Assembly: GCF_001982635.1 (NCBI RefSeq)
Contig: NZ_MKFI01000008.1
Location: forward strand, 174,034 to 238,033
Direction of reading: 5' to 3'
Length of the DNA stretch: 64,000 nucleotides
DNA from: Bradyrhizobium mercantei
GTDB lineage: Bacteria > Pseudomonadota > Alphaproteobacteria > Rhizobiales > Xanthobacteraceae
The position numbers and the translations under genes are program-made. Every line of letters starts with the position of its first letter. Position 1 is the first letter of the stretch. Under the pieces are notes generated by a model. That model made no database searches, was not told the DNA's origin, and worked only from the letters and a program-made list of their open reading frames with translations. Shown in pieces: positions 36,306-44,736 of this stretch.

Positions 36306-36740
36306 TCATTTCCACGGCGTGATCGGCGGCACGGTCTCGGTCGCCGGCGGCACATCGACGGTCTTGAAATCGGCGGGGCTGACGATCTCGAGGTATTCCA
36401 TGTCCTTCGAGTAATCGAACAGATAGTGGGTGATGCCGGGGCGCTGGTGGATGACGTCGCCGGCCTCGACCAGCGTCTCCTTGTCCTCGTACATGAAGCG
36501 CGCCCAGCCCTTGGTCATGATGACGATCTGAAAATCGCACAGATGCTTGTGCCAGCCGGTGCCCTCTTCCGGCGGCATGTCGGGATTGGCCTTGACCAGA
36601 TGGCAGATCACCTGCCCGCTGGTGGCATCGGCAATGCCGAGATCGCGATACAGGAAGAAGTCGCGCAGACCTCCGCCCTTGAACTCGGTGTCACCGGGTT
36701 TGACGTGGGAGAATTTGCTGACGACGGCATGCTGGTTCAT
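36306..36740 (-). CDS. Cupin-domain protein
   Basis: A 144-residue protein with one cupin barrel: GTGWHKHLCDFQIVIMTKGWARFMYEDKE carries the HxH-type metal motif, followed by VEAGDVIHQRPGITHYLFDYS with the second-motif His. It could be a small dioxygenase or isomerase, or a sensor; no substrate is known. It is the first gene of a likely pair with the 45-residue gene at 36136. Confidence 0.85.
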   Translation of the reverse strand: MNQHAVVSKFSHVKPGDTEFKGGGLRDFFLYRDLGIADATSGQVICHLVKANPDMPPEEGTGWHKHLCDFQIVIMTKGWARFMYEDKETLVEAGDVIHQRPGITHYLFDYSKDMEYLEIVSPADFKTVDVPPATETVPPITPWK

Positions 36741-37061
36741 TTCAAGCCTCCACGGTTCTCGTGTTCGCGAGATCGCGGCGCGGCTCAGCGTCCAAATTTT
36801 CGGCAGCGTCGCATCGTCGCGGTCACAGCTCGGTCATGACTATGCGAAATCCTTGCCAGCCCGGTTGCGCTGCGGCGATCGGTCTCGTCAGGCGCCGCCA
36901 TCGCAGCGGAAGCATTTGGAGCGAGGCACATATTTGGGTTCGGCGTCCCCTGGGCGCATCCGCCGAGCGGCGCCAATGCCTGACGCCGACGGCACGTCCA
37001 TTGAGCAAGGCTTGCCTGGACCTTGAGCCGCCGGCACAGGCAGGCCGGGCGTGCGGCTTGC
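36741..37061. other. Intergenic stretch of 321 bp
   Basis: No convincing gene on either strand. It should contain the cupin promoter on the right of 36741. The short Arg-rich frames here look like shadows of GC-rich DNA. Confidence 0.5.
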
Positions 37062-37718
37062 CTAATATTCGACCTCGAGCTCCTCGACGTCGGCGGGCTC
37101 CGCCTTCGCGGCCTCGATCCACTCCTGCATTTCGGGCATCGCCATGATGGTGCTGGCATAGGCCGCCGGCAGAGGGTCGAGCTTCACGTCATAGGTCATA
37201 AAGCGGGTCACGACCGGCGCATACATCGCGTCCGCCATGGTGCGGCGTTCACCGAACAGGAACGGACCGCCCGACATGCCAAGGCAATCGCGCCAGATGG
37301 TGCAGACGCGGTCGATATCGGCCTGCGCCCGCGACCAGATCTTGAAGCCGGGGAAATGCCCCTTGAGATTGACCGGCAGCGAGGACCGTAGCGTGGTGAA
37401 GCCTGAATGGATTTCGCCCGAGATCGAGCGGCAGTGGGCGCGCTGGATCCGGTCCTCAGGCAGCAGCCCGGCATGCGGCATGATCTCGTTGAGATACTCG
37501 CCGATCGCCAGCGTATCCCAGACGGTCGCGCCCTCGTGGCGCAGGCAGGGCACCAGGATCGACGCCGACAGCAGCAGCAGCTCGGCCCGTGCCGAGGGGT
37601 CATCGGGCGCGGTGACCACCTCCTCGAACTCCAGCCCGGCGAATTTCGCCAGCAGCCAGCCGCGCAGCGACCAGGACGAATAGTTCTTGCTGCTGATGGT
37701 GAGTGTCGCCTTCGCCAT
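37062..37718 (-). CDS. Glutathione S-transferase family protein
   Basis: A 218-residue GST. The thioredoxin-like half holds ISSKNYSSWSLRGWLLAKFAGL with the Ser that often activates glutathione, and GATVWDTLAIGEYLNE for glutathione binding. The helical C-terminal half has DRVCTIWRDCLGMSGGPFLFGERRTMADAMYAPVVTRF, with the usual folding motif. It resembles the maleylacetoacetate-isomerase or YfcF-like group. Its target is unknown. ATG 37718. Confidence 0.88.
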   Translation of the reverse strand: MAKATLTISSKNYSSWSLRGWLLAKFAGLEFEEVVTAPDDPSARAELLLLSASILVPCLRHEGATVWDTLAIGEYLNEIMPHAGLLPEDRIQRAHCRSISGEIHSGFTTLRSSLPVNLKGHFPGFKIWSRAQADIDRVCTIWRDCLGMSGGPFLFGERRTMADAMYAPVVTRFMTYDVKLDPLPAAYASTIMAMPEMQEWIEAAKAEPADVEELEVEY

Positions 37719-37861
37719 ATCGGTCCCTCACGCCTGAACGCGTCCTTAGCTCCCGGATCCCCCCGGGGCCGTTCGTTTTTGCAGCAAGCCACGTGCCAAT
37801 TTGCCGGGCAGCCGGCCCGCCGCTGGCGTCGATATTGCATGGCAAGCCGGGCCACGGGTGG

Positions 37862-39091
37862 ATGCGTATGATGTCAATGCTGTACCAAGCCTATCAGAAC
37901 CATATGGACCTCACGGCGCCATGGCGGACCGGCGCCGCGGCGGCGCTGCGCTATCTCAATCTGGTGCCGCGGGGGACGTCCGGCCGGACCTTCGGCCGGC
38001 TCGCCGCCGCCCTCGAGCTGATCTCGCGCTCGAGCCTGAGTTACGCCCGCCCCGACTACGGCATCGGCAATGTGACCGTCGGCAACCGGGACTTGGAGGT
38101 GACCGAGGAGGTCGCCTACGCGACGCCGTTCGGCTCGCTCCTGCATTTCAGGAAGGTGGACGGCCCGGAGCAGCCGCGGCTGTTGCTGGTGGCGCCGATG
38201 TCCGGTCATTTCGCCACGCTGCTCCGCGGCACCGTGAAGACGCTGCTGCAGGACCACGACGTCTACATCACCGATTGGCACAATCCGCGCGACATCCCGC
38301 GCAGCGAGGGCCGCTTCGGGCTCGAGGATTACACCGACCATCTGATCGACTTCCTCGGCCAGCTCGGCCCGCGCGCGCATATGGTGGCGATCTGCCAGCC
38401 CTCGGTGTCGGCGCTGGCGGCGGCCGCGATCATGTCGGAGGACAATCATCCGGCGCGGCCGGCGTCGATGACCCTGATGGCCGGGCCGATCGACACGCGG
38501 ATCCAGCCGACCAAGGTGAACGAATTCGCCAAGAGCAAGCCGATCAAATGGTTCGAGGACAATCTGATCAACTACGTGCCGATGCAGTGCAAGGGCGCGC
38601 TGCGTCAGGTCTATCCCGGCTTCGTGCAGCTCACCGCGTTCGTGTCGATGAACCTGGAGCGCCACATCAAGCAGCACATCGATCTCGCCGATCATCTCGC
38701 CAAGGGTGAGACCGACAAGGCCGAGGTGATCAAGACCTTCTACGACGAGTATTTCGCGGTCATGGACCTGCCGGCGGAATTCTATATCGAGACGGTGCGC
38801 GACGTGTTTCAGGAGCACCTGTTGCCGCAGGGCATGCTGATGCATCGCGGCCGGGCGGTGAACCCGGCGGCGATCCGGCGCATGGGCCTGATGACGGTGG
38901 AAGGCGAGAAGGACGACATCTGCTCGATCGGCCAGACGCTCGCCGCCCAGGACCTCTGCACCGGCGTGCGCACCTATCGCAAGGTCCATCACATGCAGGC
39001 CGGCGTCGGCCATTACGGTGTGTTCTCCGGCAAGCGCTGGAACAACGAGATCTACCCCCTGCTGCGCGACTTCGTGCATGTGAATTCGTGA
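37862..39091 (+). CDS. phaZ: Intracellular polyhydroxyalkanoate depolymerase
   Basis: A 409-residue alpha/beta hydrolase of the PhaZ type. The opening MLYQAYQNHMDLTAPWR is the family start; the nucleophile motif is VAICQPSVSAL with catalytic Cys at about 178 in place of Ser, as in PhaZ1 of Cupriavidus. DITDWHNPRD-like and VGHYGVFSGKRWNNEIYP, with the catalytic His, are present. It breaks down stored polyhydroxybutyrate inside the cell. Four in-frame ATGs (37862-37877) compete; the last gives the family start. Confidence 0.93.
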   Translation: MRMMSMLYQAYQNHMDLTAPWRTGAAAALRYLNLVPRGTSGRTFGRLAAALELISRSSLSYARPDYGIGNVTVGNRDLEVTEEVAYATPFGSLLHFRKVDGPEQPRLLLVAPMSGHFATLLRGTVKTLLQDHDVYITDWHNPRDIPRSEGRFGLEDYTDHLIDFLGQLGPRAHMVAICQPSVSALAAAAIMSEDNHPARPASMTLMAGPIDTRIQPTKVNEFAKSKPIKWFEDNLINYVPMQCKGALRQVYPGFVQLTAFVSMNLERHIKQHIDLADHLAKGETDKAEVIKTFYDEYFAVMDLPAEFYIETVRDVFQEHLLPQGMLMHRGRAVNPAAIRRMGLMTVEGEKDDICSIGQTLAAQDLCTGVRTYRKVHHMQAGVGHYGVFSGKRWNNEIYPLLRDFVHVNS

Positions 39092-39113
39092 CGGCACGAC
39101 GACGCTCCCTCCC

Positions 39114-39199
39114 CGTCATTGCGAGGAGCGCAGCGACGAAGCAATCCATGGCTCCGCGTTTGTGGAACGATGGACTGCTTCGCTTTGCTCGCAATGACG
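39114..39199. repeat. Dispersed palindromic repeat, family A copy 3
   Basis: CGTCATTGCGAGGAGCGCAG and CTCGCAATGACG ends with the GAAGCAATCCATGG inner arm. It lies between phaZ and the next same-strand gene. Confidence 0.88.
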
Positions 39200-39289
39200 G
39201 ACGTTTGCGGCCCTAGCCGCGCCCGCATTGGCAAGCTAAAACCCCCACCACGACGACCCGCCCCCAAGAATCGTCCAGGGAGAAACTCC

Positions 39290-40084
39290 ATGCGACCAGC
39301 CACCGCCTTTCGTGCCCTCACGCTTGCCGTCATCGGCGCCCTCGCCTTCACGGCAGCCGCGTCCGCCGCGGAGGTCCATGTCATGATCTCGGGCGGGTTG
39401 ACCGCGGCCTACAAGGCGCTGGTGCCGGAGTTCGAGCGCAAGACCGGGCACAAGGTGGTGACCGCCTTTGGGCCATCGATGGGGACGACCACCAACGCCA
39501 TTCCGGTGCGGCTGGAGCGCGGCGAGCCCGCCGACGTCCTGATCATGGTCGGCTATGCGCTCGGCGACCTCATCAAGCAGGGAAAGGTCGTGGCCGACAG
39601 CCGCGTCGACCTCGTGAAGTCGCCGATCGGCATCGCGGTCAAATCAGGCGCACTGAGGCCGGACATCAGCTCCGCCGACACCGTCAAGCAGGCGCTGCTG
39701 GCGGCGAAATCAGTCGCCTATTCCGACAGCGCCAGCGGCGTCTATGTCTCGACCGAAATGTTCCAGAAGCTCGGCATCGCCGATCAGATGAAGGACAAGG
39801 CGCGGATGATCCCCGCGACCCCGGTCGGCGAGATCGTCGCCAAGGGCGAGGCCCAGATCGGCCTGCAGCAGATCTCGGAGCTGAAGCCTGTCGCCGGCAT
39901 CGACATCGTCGGTCCGCTACCGGAGCCGCTGCAGAAGATCACGGTGTTCTCGGCCGGGATCGCCACCGTCTCGAAGGAGCGTGAGGCCGGCAAGGCGCTG
40001 ATCAGCTTCCTCGCCTCATCGGATGCGCGCGACGCGCTGGTCAAGAGCGGGCTGGATCCGATCGCCGCCGGCGGGACGCATTAG
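39290..40084 (+). CDS. ModA-like extracellular solute-binding protein
   Basis: A 264-residue protein with a signal peptide (residues 1-27, ending ASAAE) and the type II binding fold: VHVMISGGLTAAYKALVPEFERKTGH, GEPADVLIMVG, AYSDSASGVYVSTEMFQKLG and IGLQQISEL, as in the molybdate-binding group of 'extracellular solute-binding' proteins. The residues that hold molybdate in ModA are not clearly kept, so the ligand may differ. No modBC genes nearby. AGGGAGAAA precedes ATG 39290. Confidence 0.85.
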   Translation: MRPATAFRALTLAVIGALAFTAAASAAEVHVMISGGLTAAYKALVPEFERKTGHKVVTAFGPSMGTTTNAIPVRLERGEPADVLIMVGYALGDLIKQGKVVADSRVDLVKSPIGIAVKSGALRPDISSADTVKQALLAAKSVAYSDSASGVYVSTEMFQKLGIADQMKDKARMIPATPVGEIVAKGEAQIGLQQISELKPVAGIDIVGPLPEPLQKITVFSAGIATVSKEREAGKALISFLASSDARDALVKSGLDPIAAGGTH

Positions 40085-40103
40085 CGACGTCCAAATTCTC
40101 TTC

Positions 40104-40229
40104 CCGTCATCCTGAGGAGCGCGTAGCGCGTCTCGAAGGATGCACGGCCCGGCTGGGGGCCGATTCATCCTTCGAGGCTCGCCCAGCGGCGCAAGTGCGC
40201 CCGCAAGGCTCGCACCTCGGGATGACGGG
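40104..40229. repeat. Dispersed palindromic repeat, family B copy 1
   Basis: CCCGTCATCCTGAGGAGCGCG and the inverse ending GATGACGGG, with inner arms TCTCGAAGGATGCACGG and CATCCTTCGAGGCTCG. A second copy is at 43226-43358. Confidence 0.85.
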
Positions 40230-40250
40230 GATGGAGACTCGCTGAAGAAG

Positions 40251-41987
40251 CTACCGCCAGTGATGCGCGCCGTAGGCCAGCAACAGCACCACGACGACTG
40301 CCAGCACCAGCGTGGTCGACTTCCAGAACAGCACCGGATTGCGCTCGATCAGCGGCGTCGATGAATTCGTCAGGTATTTTGCGTTGGGATTGCGCAGGTC
40401 GAACAGGAATTCGGAAAAGCTGTCGTAGCGCTTGAGTGGATTGGCGTGCACGGCGCGCTCCAGCGCGCCGTCGACCCAGTTCGGGACCTCGCGGCCGCCA
40501 TGCGCGGCCGGACGGTAGACCAGCCGGTTGAAATCGGATCGCGTGCGCGCGCGGGCGATCTGCGCGCCATAGGGCAAGCGTCCCGTCAGCATCTGATAGG
40601 TGATGACGCCGAGCGAGAACAGGTCGGAGCGCGCGGTGCCGCCCTCGCCCAGGAAATACTCCGGCGCGGTGTATTGCTGGGTGCCGAGAATATCCTCGAC
40701 CCCCGCCGGCACCGCCTCGGCGACTCCAGAGATCCGCGTCGAGCCGAAATCGATGATCTTCACCGTTCCGGTGCTGTCGATCATGATGTTGTCGGGCCTG
40801 ACGTCCTGGTGCAGCATCTCCTTGCGGTGGAACGCGCGCAGCCCTTTGGCAATTTGCTCGGTGATGTCGCGCACCGTCTCGAGCGCAGGCGCGGGATTGT
40901 CGGTGATCCACTGCGTCAGGGTCTGGCCGTCGATATACTCCATCGTGACATAGAGGAAGTTGCGCTTGCGCTGCGGCAGAAACGGCTTCAGCACATGCGG
41001 GCTGTCGATCCGCTTGGCGACCCACTCCTCCATCATGAAGCGTTTCAGATAGGCGCCGTCGTCACGCAGATCGATCGAGGGGATCTTGATCGTGACCGTG
41101 GTGCCGCTGTCCTCGTCGACCGCGAGATAGATATGGCTGCGGTGCGAGGCATGCAGCTCGCGCACGACGCGATAGCCGTCGAACAGCATCCGTGCATCGA
41201 GCAGCGGCGGCAGCGGCAGCGCGGTGGGCTGGCCGAACACCTCGCTGGCGTCGCCGTCGGGCAGTTCGTCGATCCGGACGATCTGCGCGGTGAGATTGTC
41301 CGGGCTGCCGTTCTCATAGGCCTGCGCGACGATCGATTTCGCGGCAGCATCGAGATCGGCGGCGCCGTCCTTGATCGTCTTCGCCAGCTGCCGCGCCGGG
41401 ACATGCTCGTAGATGCCGTCGGTCACGAGCAGGAAGGTATCGCCGCGCTCGAGCGGGAGATTCTGGTAGTCGATCTCGAGCTGCGGGTTCACGCCGAGCG
41501 CGCGGCCGAGATAGCTCTGCTGCGAGGAGATCACGACACGATGGTCGTTGGTCAATTGCTCCAGGCTATTGCCGGCGACGCGGTAGATCCTGCTGTCGCC
41601 GACATGGAACAGGTGCGCCGTGGTCGACCGGATCACCAGCGCGCTCAGCGTGCAGACGTAACCCTTGTCCTTGTCGTAGGGGTTCTGGCTGCGTCTGGTC
41701 TGCGCATGGAGCCAGGAATTGGTCGCCGCCAGCACCCGCTGCGCCGAGCTCTTCACCGACCAGGATTCCGAGGTGCAGTAGTAGTCGGTCAGAAAGCTCT
41801 TGACCACGGACTCGGCGGCGATGCGGCTGACGCTGCTCGAGGAGATGCCGTCGGCGAGCACCACGGCGATGCCCTTCAGGCCGAGCAGCGGCTCATCGGG
41901 GATCAAGACGCCGTGGAAATCCTGATTGGTGTCCTTGCGGCCCTGATCAGAGAATTGCCCGACCGATAATTTCAGCGCGCGCGGCAT
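40251..41987 (-). CDS. Tail-anchored PP2C phosphatase / Ser-Thr kinase fusion
   Basis: A 578-residue bifunctional protein. Residues 1-240 are a PP2C phosphatase (GIAVVLADGISSSSVSRIAAESVV, FHVGDSRIYRVAG, FLLVTDGIYEHV). Residues 270-530 are a Hanks-type kinase with ATP Lys in TVTIKIPS, catalytic loop LHQDVRPDN (HQD instead of HRD) and DFG in IIDFGSTR. The C-terminus is a single membrane helix (STTLVLAVVVVLLLAY), so the enzyme sits on the inner membrane with both domains in the cytoplasm. It follows the FNT-channel gene by 60 bp on the same strand; such kinase genes also accompany nitrate transporters in pseudomonads. Confidence 0.92.
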   Translation of the reverse strand: MPRALKLSVGQFSDQGRKDTNQDFHGVLIPDEPLLGLKGIAVVLADGISSSSVSRIAAESVVKSFLTDYYCTSESWSVKSSAQRVLAATNSWLHAQTRRSQNPYDKDKGYVCTLSALVIRSTTAHLFHVGDSRIYRVAGNSLEQLTNDHRVVISSQQSYLGRALGVNPQLEIDYQNLPLERGDTFLLVTDGIYEHVPARQLAKTIKDGAADLDAAAKSIVAQAYENGSPDNLTAQIVRIDELPDGDASEVFGQPTALPLPPLLDARMLFDGYRVVRELHASHRSHIYLAVDEDSGTTVTIKIPSIDLRDDGAYLKRFMMEEWVAKRIDSPHVLKPFLPQRKRNFLYVTMEYIDGQTLTQWITDNPAPALETVRDITEQIAKGLRAFHRKEMLHQDVRPDNIMIDSTGTVKIIDFGSTRISGVAEAVPAGVEDILGTQQYTAPEYFLGEGGTARSDLFSLGVITYQMLTGRLPYGAQIARARTRSDFNRLVYRPAAHGGREVPNWVDGALERAVHANPLKRYDSFSEFLFDLRNPNAKYLTNSSTPLIERNPVLFWKSTTLVLAVVVVLLLAYGAHHWR

Positions 41988-42005
41988 CGACCGTCCCAAT
42001 GCGAA

Positions 42006-42033
42006 TGGGGCCCTCCAAGACAGGAGAGCCCCA
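42006..42033 (-). promoter_or_regulatory. Intercistronic hairpin between the channel and kinase genes
   Basis: Read on the minus strand, an 11-bp stem (one G-U pair) closes a 6-base loop. It sits in the 60-bp spacer after the channel stop and 18 bases before the kinase start. There is no U-tract, so it may stabilise or process the upstream message instead of ending it. Confidence 0.55.
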
Positions 42034-42047
42034 TAAGCTGGCCTGGA

Positions 42048-42866
42048 TCAAGCCGCGAGACGCTGGCGCTTCGGCGCCGTCTTCACATGCGTGGTGTAGA
42101 GCGTGAGCCCGGTAAAGGCGAGGCCGCCGACCAGATTACCGAGCACCGTCGGGATCTCGTTCCAGACCAGGTAATCCACGATCGAAAACTTCGCGTGGAG
42201 CATCAAGCCGGACGGGAACAGGAACATGTTCACCACGGAATGCTCAAACACCATGTAGAAGAACACCATGATCGGCATCCACATCGCGATCACCTTGCCG
42301 GGGACCGTCGTCGAGATCATGGCGCCGACGACACCGGTCGAGACCATCCAGTTGCACAGCATGCCGCGGATGAACAGCGTCGCCATGCCGGCGGCGCCAT
42401 GCGCGGCATAGCCGAGCGTCCGGCTCTCGCCGATGTTGCCGATGGTCATGCCGACCTTGTCGGGCTCCTGCGTGAAGCCGAACGTCGTGACAAAGGCCAT
42501 CATGAACGCCACGGTGAGCGCACCGAGGAAGTTGCCGACAAACACGAGCCCCCAATTGCGCAGCACGCCGCCGAGCGTGACGCCTGGACGCTTGTCGAGC
42601 AGCGCCAGCGGCGAAAGGACGAACACGCCCGTCAACAGGTCGAAACCCAACAGATAAAGCATGACGAAGCCGGCTGGAAACAACAGCGCTCCGATCAGCG
42701 GCTGCCCCGTGTTCACGTTGATGGTCACGGCGAACCAGGCGCCGAGCGTGAGGATCGCGCCGGCCATGTAGGCGCGGATCACGGTGTCGCGCGTCGACAT
42801 GAAGATCTTGGATTCGCCGGCGTCCACCATCTTGGTGACGAATTCGGACGGTGCGAGATAGGCCAT
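42048..42866 (-). CDS. Formate/nitrite transporter family channel (FNT)
   Basis: A 272-residue protein with six hydrophobic helices. Family features: AYLAPSEFVTKMVDAGESK at the start, LGFDLLTGVFVLSPLALLDKRPG, NWGLVFVGNFLGAL and the FEHSVVNMFLFPSGLML segment with the central His. FNT channels pass formate, nitrite or related small acids. Start ATG 42866 has AAGGGGAC upstream; a much longer frame is open but implausible. First gene of a likely pair with the kinase/phosphatase. Confidence 0.92.
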   Translation of the reverse strand: MAYLAPSEFVTKMVDAGESKIFMSTRDTVIRAYMAGAILTLGAWFAVTINVNTGQPLIGALLFPAGFVMLYLLGFDLLTGVFVLSPLALLDKRPGVTLGGVLRNWGLVFVGNFLGALTVAFMMAFVTTFGFTQEPDKVGMTIGNIGESRTLGYAAHGAAGMATLFIRGMLCNWMVSTGVVGAMISTTVPGKVIAMWMPIMVFFYMVFEHSVVNMFLFPSGLMLHAKFSIVDYLVWNEIPTVLGNLVGGLAFTGLTLYTTHVKTAPKRQRLAA

Positions 42867-43225
42867 TCGTAAAGTCCCCTTGCGCAATTCGGCCGCGCCG
42901 GTTGCCTGCCGGAAGCGACGCGGGTTGATTGAAATGCTCGTCCGTCCGGGGAATCGGGGTTCAACGATCGCTCGAGACGCCCGGGCGGGGCGGCTGGATC
43001 CCCTTGCCTCGGCCGGCACTGGCTTCGGCAATCCGGAGGACGGCAGTCGTCGTTGACTGATGCAATCAAAAGCAATGGATATGCCAACCGGCGACGCCCG
43101 GCGCCGGGCTTAAAATCTCTTTCGATACAATGAGTTAATTAGCCCACACAGGAGCCGGCCGGCGCGATGGCGCCGATTTATGCAGCTTGCACAGATGTCG
43201 CCCACGCCGGACGCCCCTCTCCATC
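42867..43225. other. Intergenic leader of the channel-kinase pair
   Basis: No gene seen. It should hold the promoter of the FNT gene. A dyad TGAT-GCA-ATCA lies at 43058-43068; the spacing is one base short of an FNR/FixK site, so I do not call it. Confidence 0.5.
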
Positions 43226-43358
43226 CCCGTCATCCCCTCGCAACGGCTTCGCCGTTGTCGCTGGAGGAGCGCGAAGCGCGTCTCGAAGGATGCACGGCCA
43301 GGCTGGTGGCCGTCGACCCTTCGAGACGCGCGCAAGTGCGCGCTCCTCAGGGTGACGG
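43226..43358. repeat. Dispersed palindromic repeat, family B copy 2
   Basis: Starts CCCGTCATCCC and ends CAGGGTGACGG, with inner arms TCTCGAAGGATGCACGG and CCTTCGAGACGCG as in the copy at 40104. The left arm carries an extra CAACGGCTTCGCCGTTG hairpin. Confidence 0.8.
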
Positions 43359-43372
43359 ACAGGAGGATGCAG

Positions 43373-44170
43373 TTATTTCACCTCGGTGCGGACCGGCGTG
43401 TCCTTCAGGCCATTGTTGTCATAGGCCTTGCGCAGCGTGCCGTTGGCGATCGCCTCCGTCATGAACTTGGTGACGAAGGCCGCAGCCAGCGGACGGTCGA
43501 GCGGCACCGCGACCGCGGTCACGGTCTGCTTGAAGGTCTCGTCCAGCACGCAGGTGCCCGGGATCTTCTTCGCCATCGCCATCAGCTGGTCGCGCGACAG
43601 CGCGAAGGCATCCACCTCGCCGTTCTCCAGCAGATGGAAGATCTCGTCATAGGTCTGATAGCCGGTGACCTTGGCGTGCTTGAGATGCGCGATCGCGCCG
43701 CGCATGGTCGTGGTGTTGTTGACGGCGGCGACCTTGACGCCGTCCTGGTCGAGGCCGCCGAAATTCGTGATCTTCGAGCCCGGCCTGACGATGTAGGTGG
43801 CGTCGGCCACCTCGTAGATCGGCCCGAAGGTCATCCTGGTCTCGCGCTCGGGATCCTTGGGCAGGAAGGTGACGTCCCACGTGTTCCTGGCCGCGCTATC
43901 GGTGATCTGACCGGAGTTCTGGTGCACGACATATTCGACGGGGACGCCGAGCTGCGCGGCCATCTCGCGGCCGAGATCGACGGGAACGCCGGCATAGCCG
44001 TTCCCGGTCCTGGTCGACCAGAACGCACCGCCCGCCGGGCTGATCGCAATCGCGACCCGGAGCTTTCCGGTCGGCGCGATCTGATCCTTCAAGGCGTCGG
44101 CGTTGGCTGATGCGGCCATGACAATCACTCCCAGAACGAGGCCAGCCAGACGCAGCAGTCGAGACGACAT
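43373..44170 (-). CDS. Polar amino-acid-type periplasmic binding protein
   Basis: A 265-residue protein of the SBP_bac_3 (lysine/arginine/glutamine-binding) type. Signal peptide to about residue 24 (LAGLVLGVIVMAASANA); mature motifs GKLRVAIAISPAGGAFWS, YAGVPVDLGREMAAQLG, WDVTFLPKDPERETRMTFGP and GEVDAFALSRDQL. The usual Arg that holds the ligand carboxylate is hard to place. No permease or ATPase near. ATG 44170 has GGAGGAGG, a strong site. Confidence 0.88.
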   Translation of the reverse strand: MSSRLLRLAGLVLGVIVMAASANADALKDQIAPTGKLRVAIAISPAGGAFWSTRTGNGYAGVPVDLGREMAAQLGVPVEYVVHQNSGQITDSAARNTWDVTFLPKDPERETRMTFGPIYEVADATYIVRPGSKITNFGGLDQDGVKVAAVNNTTTMRGAIAHLKHAKVTGYQTYDEIFHLLENGEVDAFALSRDQLMAMAKKIPGTCVLDETFKQTVTAVAVPLDRPLAAAFVTKFMTEAIANGTLRKAYDNNGLKDTPVRTEVK

Positions 44171-44273
44171 CGGACCTCCTCCACGCCGGATCTGCGCCCG
44201 GCGGCGCGCAACAAACCGCACGGCGCGCGCTTGTGCAAGCGCCGGTTCGCGCAAGGGAGCTATCCGTATCAGC

Positions 44274-44699
44274 CTATCTGACCCGGATGGTGATTTTCTC
44301 GGAGACGACCGGCGGGTTGAAGGGATAGTGCTTGGCGTCGCCCAGCACCAGCTGCAGGGTGTGCTTGCCGGGCGCCAGATCAAGCTGCGTCTCGGTCTGC
44401 CCGGCACCGAAGTGCAAATGAGTCTTGTCCGACGGGATCGGCTCATTCGGGTTCAACGGCTCGCTCACGTCGATCAGAAGATGGTGATGGCCGCTGTTCG
44501 GGTAGTCGTCGCCGGCATGGGTGACGCCCATGTTGCGCAACCCGAAGCGGCACGTGAACGGGCTCCTGAGAGTCGTTCGGTCGTGCGGCCAGATGAAATA
44601 AAGCTTGGTGTCCTTGCCGGCCGGCTTGTTCTGCGCGACGGCCGGACTCGCAAGCAGCGCCACTGCCGCAGCGAGCATGATCAAGCCTGCACTTTTCAT
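44274..44699 (-). CDS. DUF4399 secreted protein
   Basis: A 141-residue protein with a 22-residue signal peptide (LIMLAAAVALLASPAVAQ). The mature part has the DUF4399 landmarks: FTCRFGLRNMGVTHAGDD, SGHHHLLIDV with three His that may bind metal, HLHFGAGQTETQLDLAPGKHTLQLVLGDAKH and VSEKITIRV. It is a periplasmic beta-sandwich of unknown role. ATG 44699 follows GGAGGGGCT. It lies 37 bp after the cyclase-FGE gene on the same strand, so they may be co-transcribed. Confidence 0.88.
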   Translation of the reverse strand: MKSAGLIMLAAAVALLASPAVAQNKPAGKDTKLYFIWPHDRTTLRSPFTCRFGLRNMGVTHAGDDYPNSGHHHLLIDVSEPLNPNEPIPSDKTHLHFGAGQTETQLDLAPGKHTLQLVLGDAKHYPFNPPVVSEKITIRVR

Positions 44700-44736
44700 A
44701 GCCCCTCCATGAAACCTGGCGATCACAGGCGATCTC

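Noticed and set aside
43053..43069. FNR/FixK-like site upstream of the FNT channel
   Set aside because: TGAT and ATCA are separated by three bases; the known site needs four, so the match fails.
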